50,719 nucleotides of DNA, taken from positions 1-50,719 of the forward strand of contig CAMTUJ010000004.1 in assembly GCA_947084925.1 (NCBI GenBank). Reading direction: 5' to 3'. The first letter of the stretch is position 1. Each line of letters opens with the position of its first letter. The position numbers and the translations under genes are program-made. Positions 50,585 through 50,719 of the stretch are shown piece after piece. The notes beneath the pieces were generated by a model. The model was not told where the DNA came from, did not search any database, and was given only the letters and a program-made list of their open reading frames with translations. Source of the DNA: JAGPUQ01 sp947084925 (GTDB lineage Bacteria > Pseudomonadota > Gammaproteobacteria > Pseudomonadales > Porticoccaceae).

Positions 50585-50719
50585 TTATCCGTAAATAATG
50601 TTTATCTTGAGATGCACTTTTCGGAACGCGATGATGCCCGCTGCGAGATGGTTGAGCGCGAGGAAACTGCGATCAAGTTTTTCATAGCGCACCAGCAGCT
50701 TGCGAAAACGATTGAACCA
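50585..50719 (-). mobile_element. IS5-family transposase, C-terminal end (continues beyond window)
   Basis: The last 44 residues of a transposase, beginning WFNRFRKLLVRYEKLDRSF and continuing LALNHLAAGIIAFRKVHLKI up to TAA at 50587-50585. W-F-N-R-F-R-K-L is the C-terminal signature of IS5-family (IS427-like) DDE transposases. The element must end between about 50555 and 50585, some 40-60 bases upstream of prfA. The inverted repeat cannot be checked against its other end. It may be intact outside the window. Confidence 0.85.

Overview
GC-rich chromosomal DNA, most likely from a gammaproteobacterium. The evidence is gene content and order: polA-thrB next to znuA/zur-znuC-znuB, a Pseudomonas-like cytochrome oxidase block (ctaC-ctaD-ctaG-ctaE, an opposed DUF2909 gene, surf1, a thioredoxin-like gene, ctaA, ctaB, sco), a FabY-type ketoacyl synthase, a YheV-type zinc ribbon, and prfA-prmC. 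The many acyl-CoA, CoA-transferase, SDR, thiolase/DUF35 and F420-type LLM genes suggest an environmental strain that breaks down lipid-like, steroid-like or aromatic compounds. Genus cannot be decided from this window.

Layout. 1-3176: end of gltB and all of gltD (glutamate synthase). 3177-4872: a small accessory patch with an acyl-CoA dehydrogenase remnant, a RelE/ParE-type toxin-antitoxin pair and a membrane protein. 4972-9792: acyl-CoA dehydrogenase, a MFE-2-like SDR, and serC-serA behind a promoter with three 19-bp repeats. 9799-10183: a duplicated non-coding unit that looks like two sibling small RNAs on the minus strand, each with a sigma-E/AlgU-like promoter, a C-rich loop matching the anti-Shine-Dalgarno sequence, and an intrinsic terminator. 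10390-17006: cupin, DUF35/thiolase pair, SMP-30 lactonase, two tandem PECR-like SDRs and a class III CoA-transferase, probably one catabolic cluster.

17007-20450 is the main accessory island. It carries three short genes in one orientation, separated by attC-like sites whose core (GTTAGGG) lies 4-9 bases before each start codon and whose R'' box contains or abuts each stop codon. This is the architecture of an integron cassette array without a visible integrase. A 140-bp MITE with a TTAG target duplication has landed in the last attC. The array is followed by a RAYT transposase remnant, a chimeric gene fragment and a second toxin-antitoxin pair.

20482-27717: polA, REP-like repeats, thrB and the zinc uptake locus with a Zur-box-like palindrome. 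27751-36851: a PilZ protein and the cytochrome c oxidase structural and assembly genes (heme A synthesis, copper delivery, SURF1). 37042-42001: YheV-like protein, fabY, an AraC/GlxA-type regulator, a glyoxalase-fold protein and a stress-type envelope pair (YqjD/YqjE-like). 42323-48571: aldehyde dehydrogenase, CoA-transferase, RhlB-like helicase, methyltransferase and LLM oxidoreductase. 48611-50523: prmC and prfA, with the end of an IS5-family transposase just upstream of prfA at the window edge. No rRNA, tRNA or CRISPR array was recognised.
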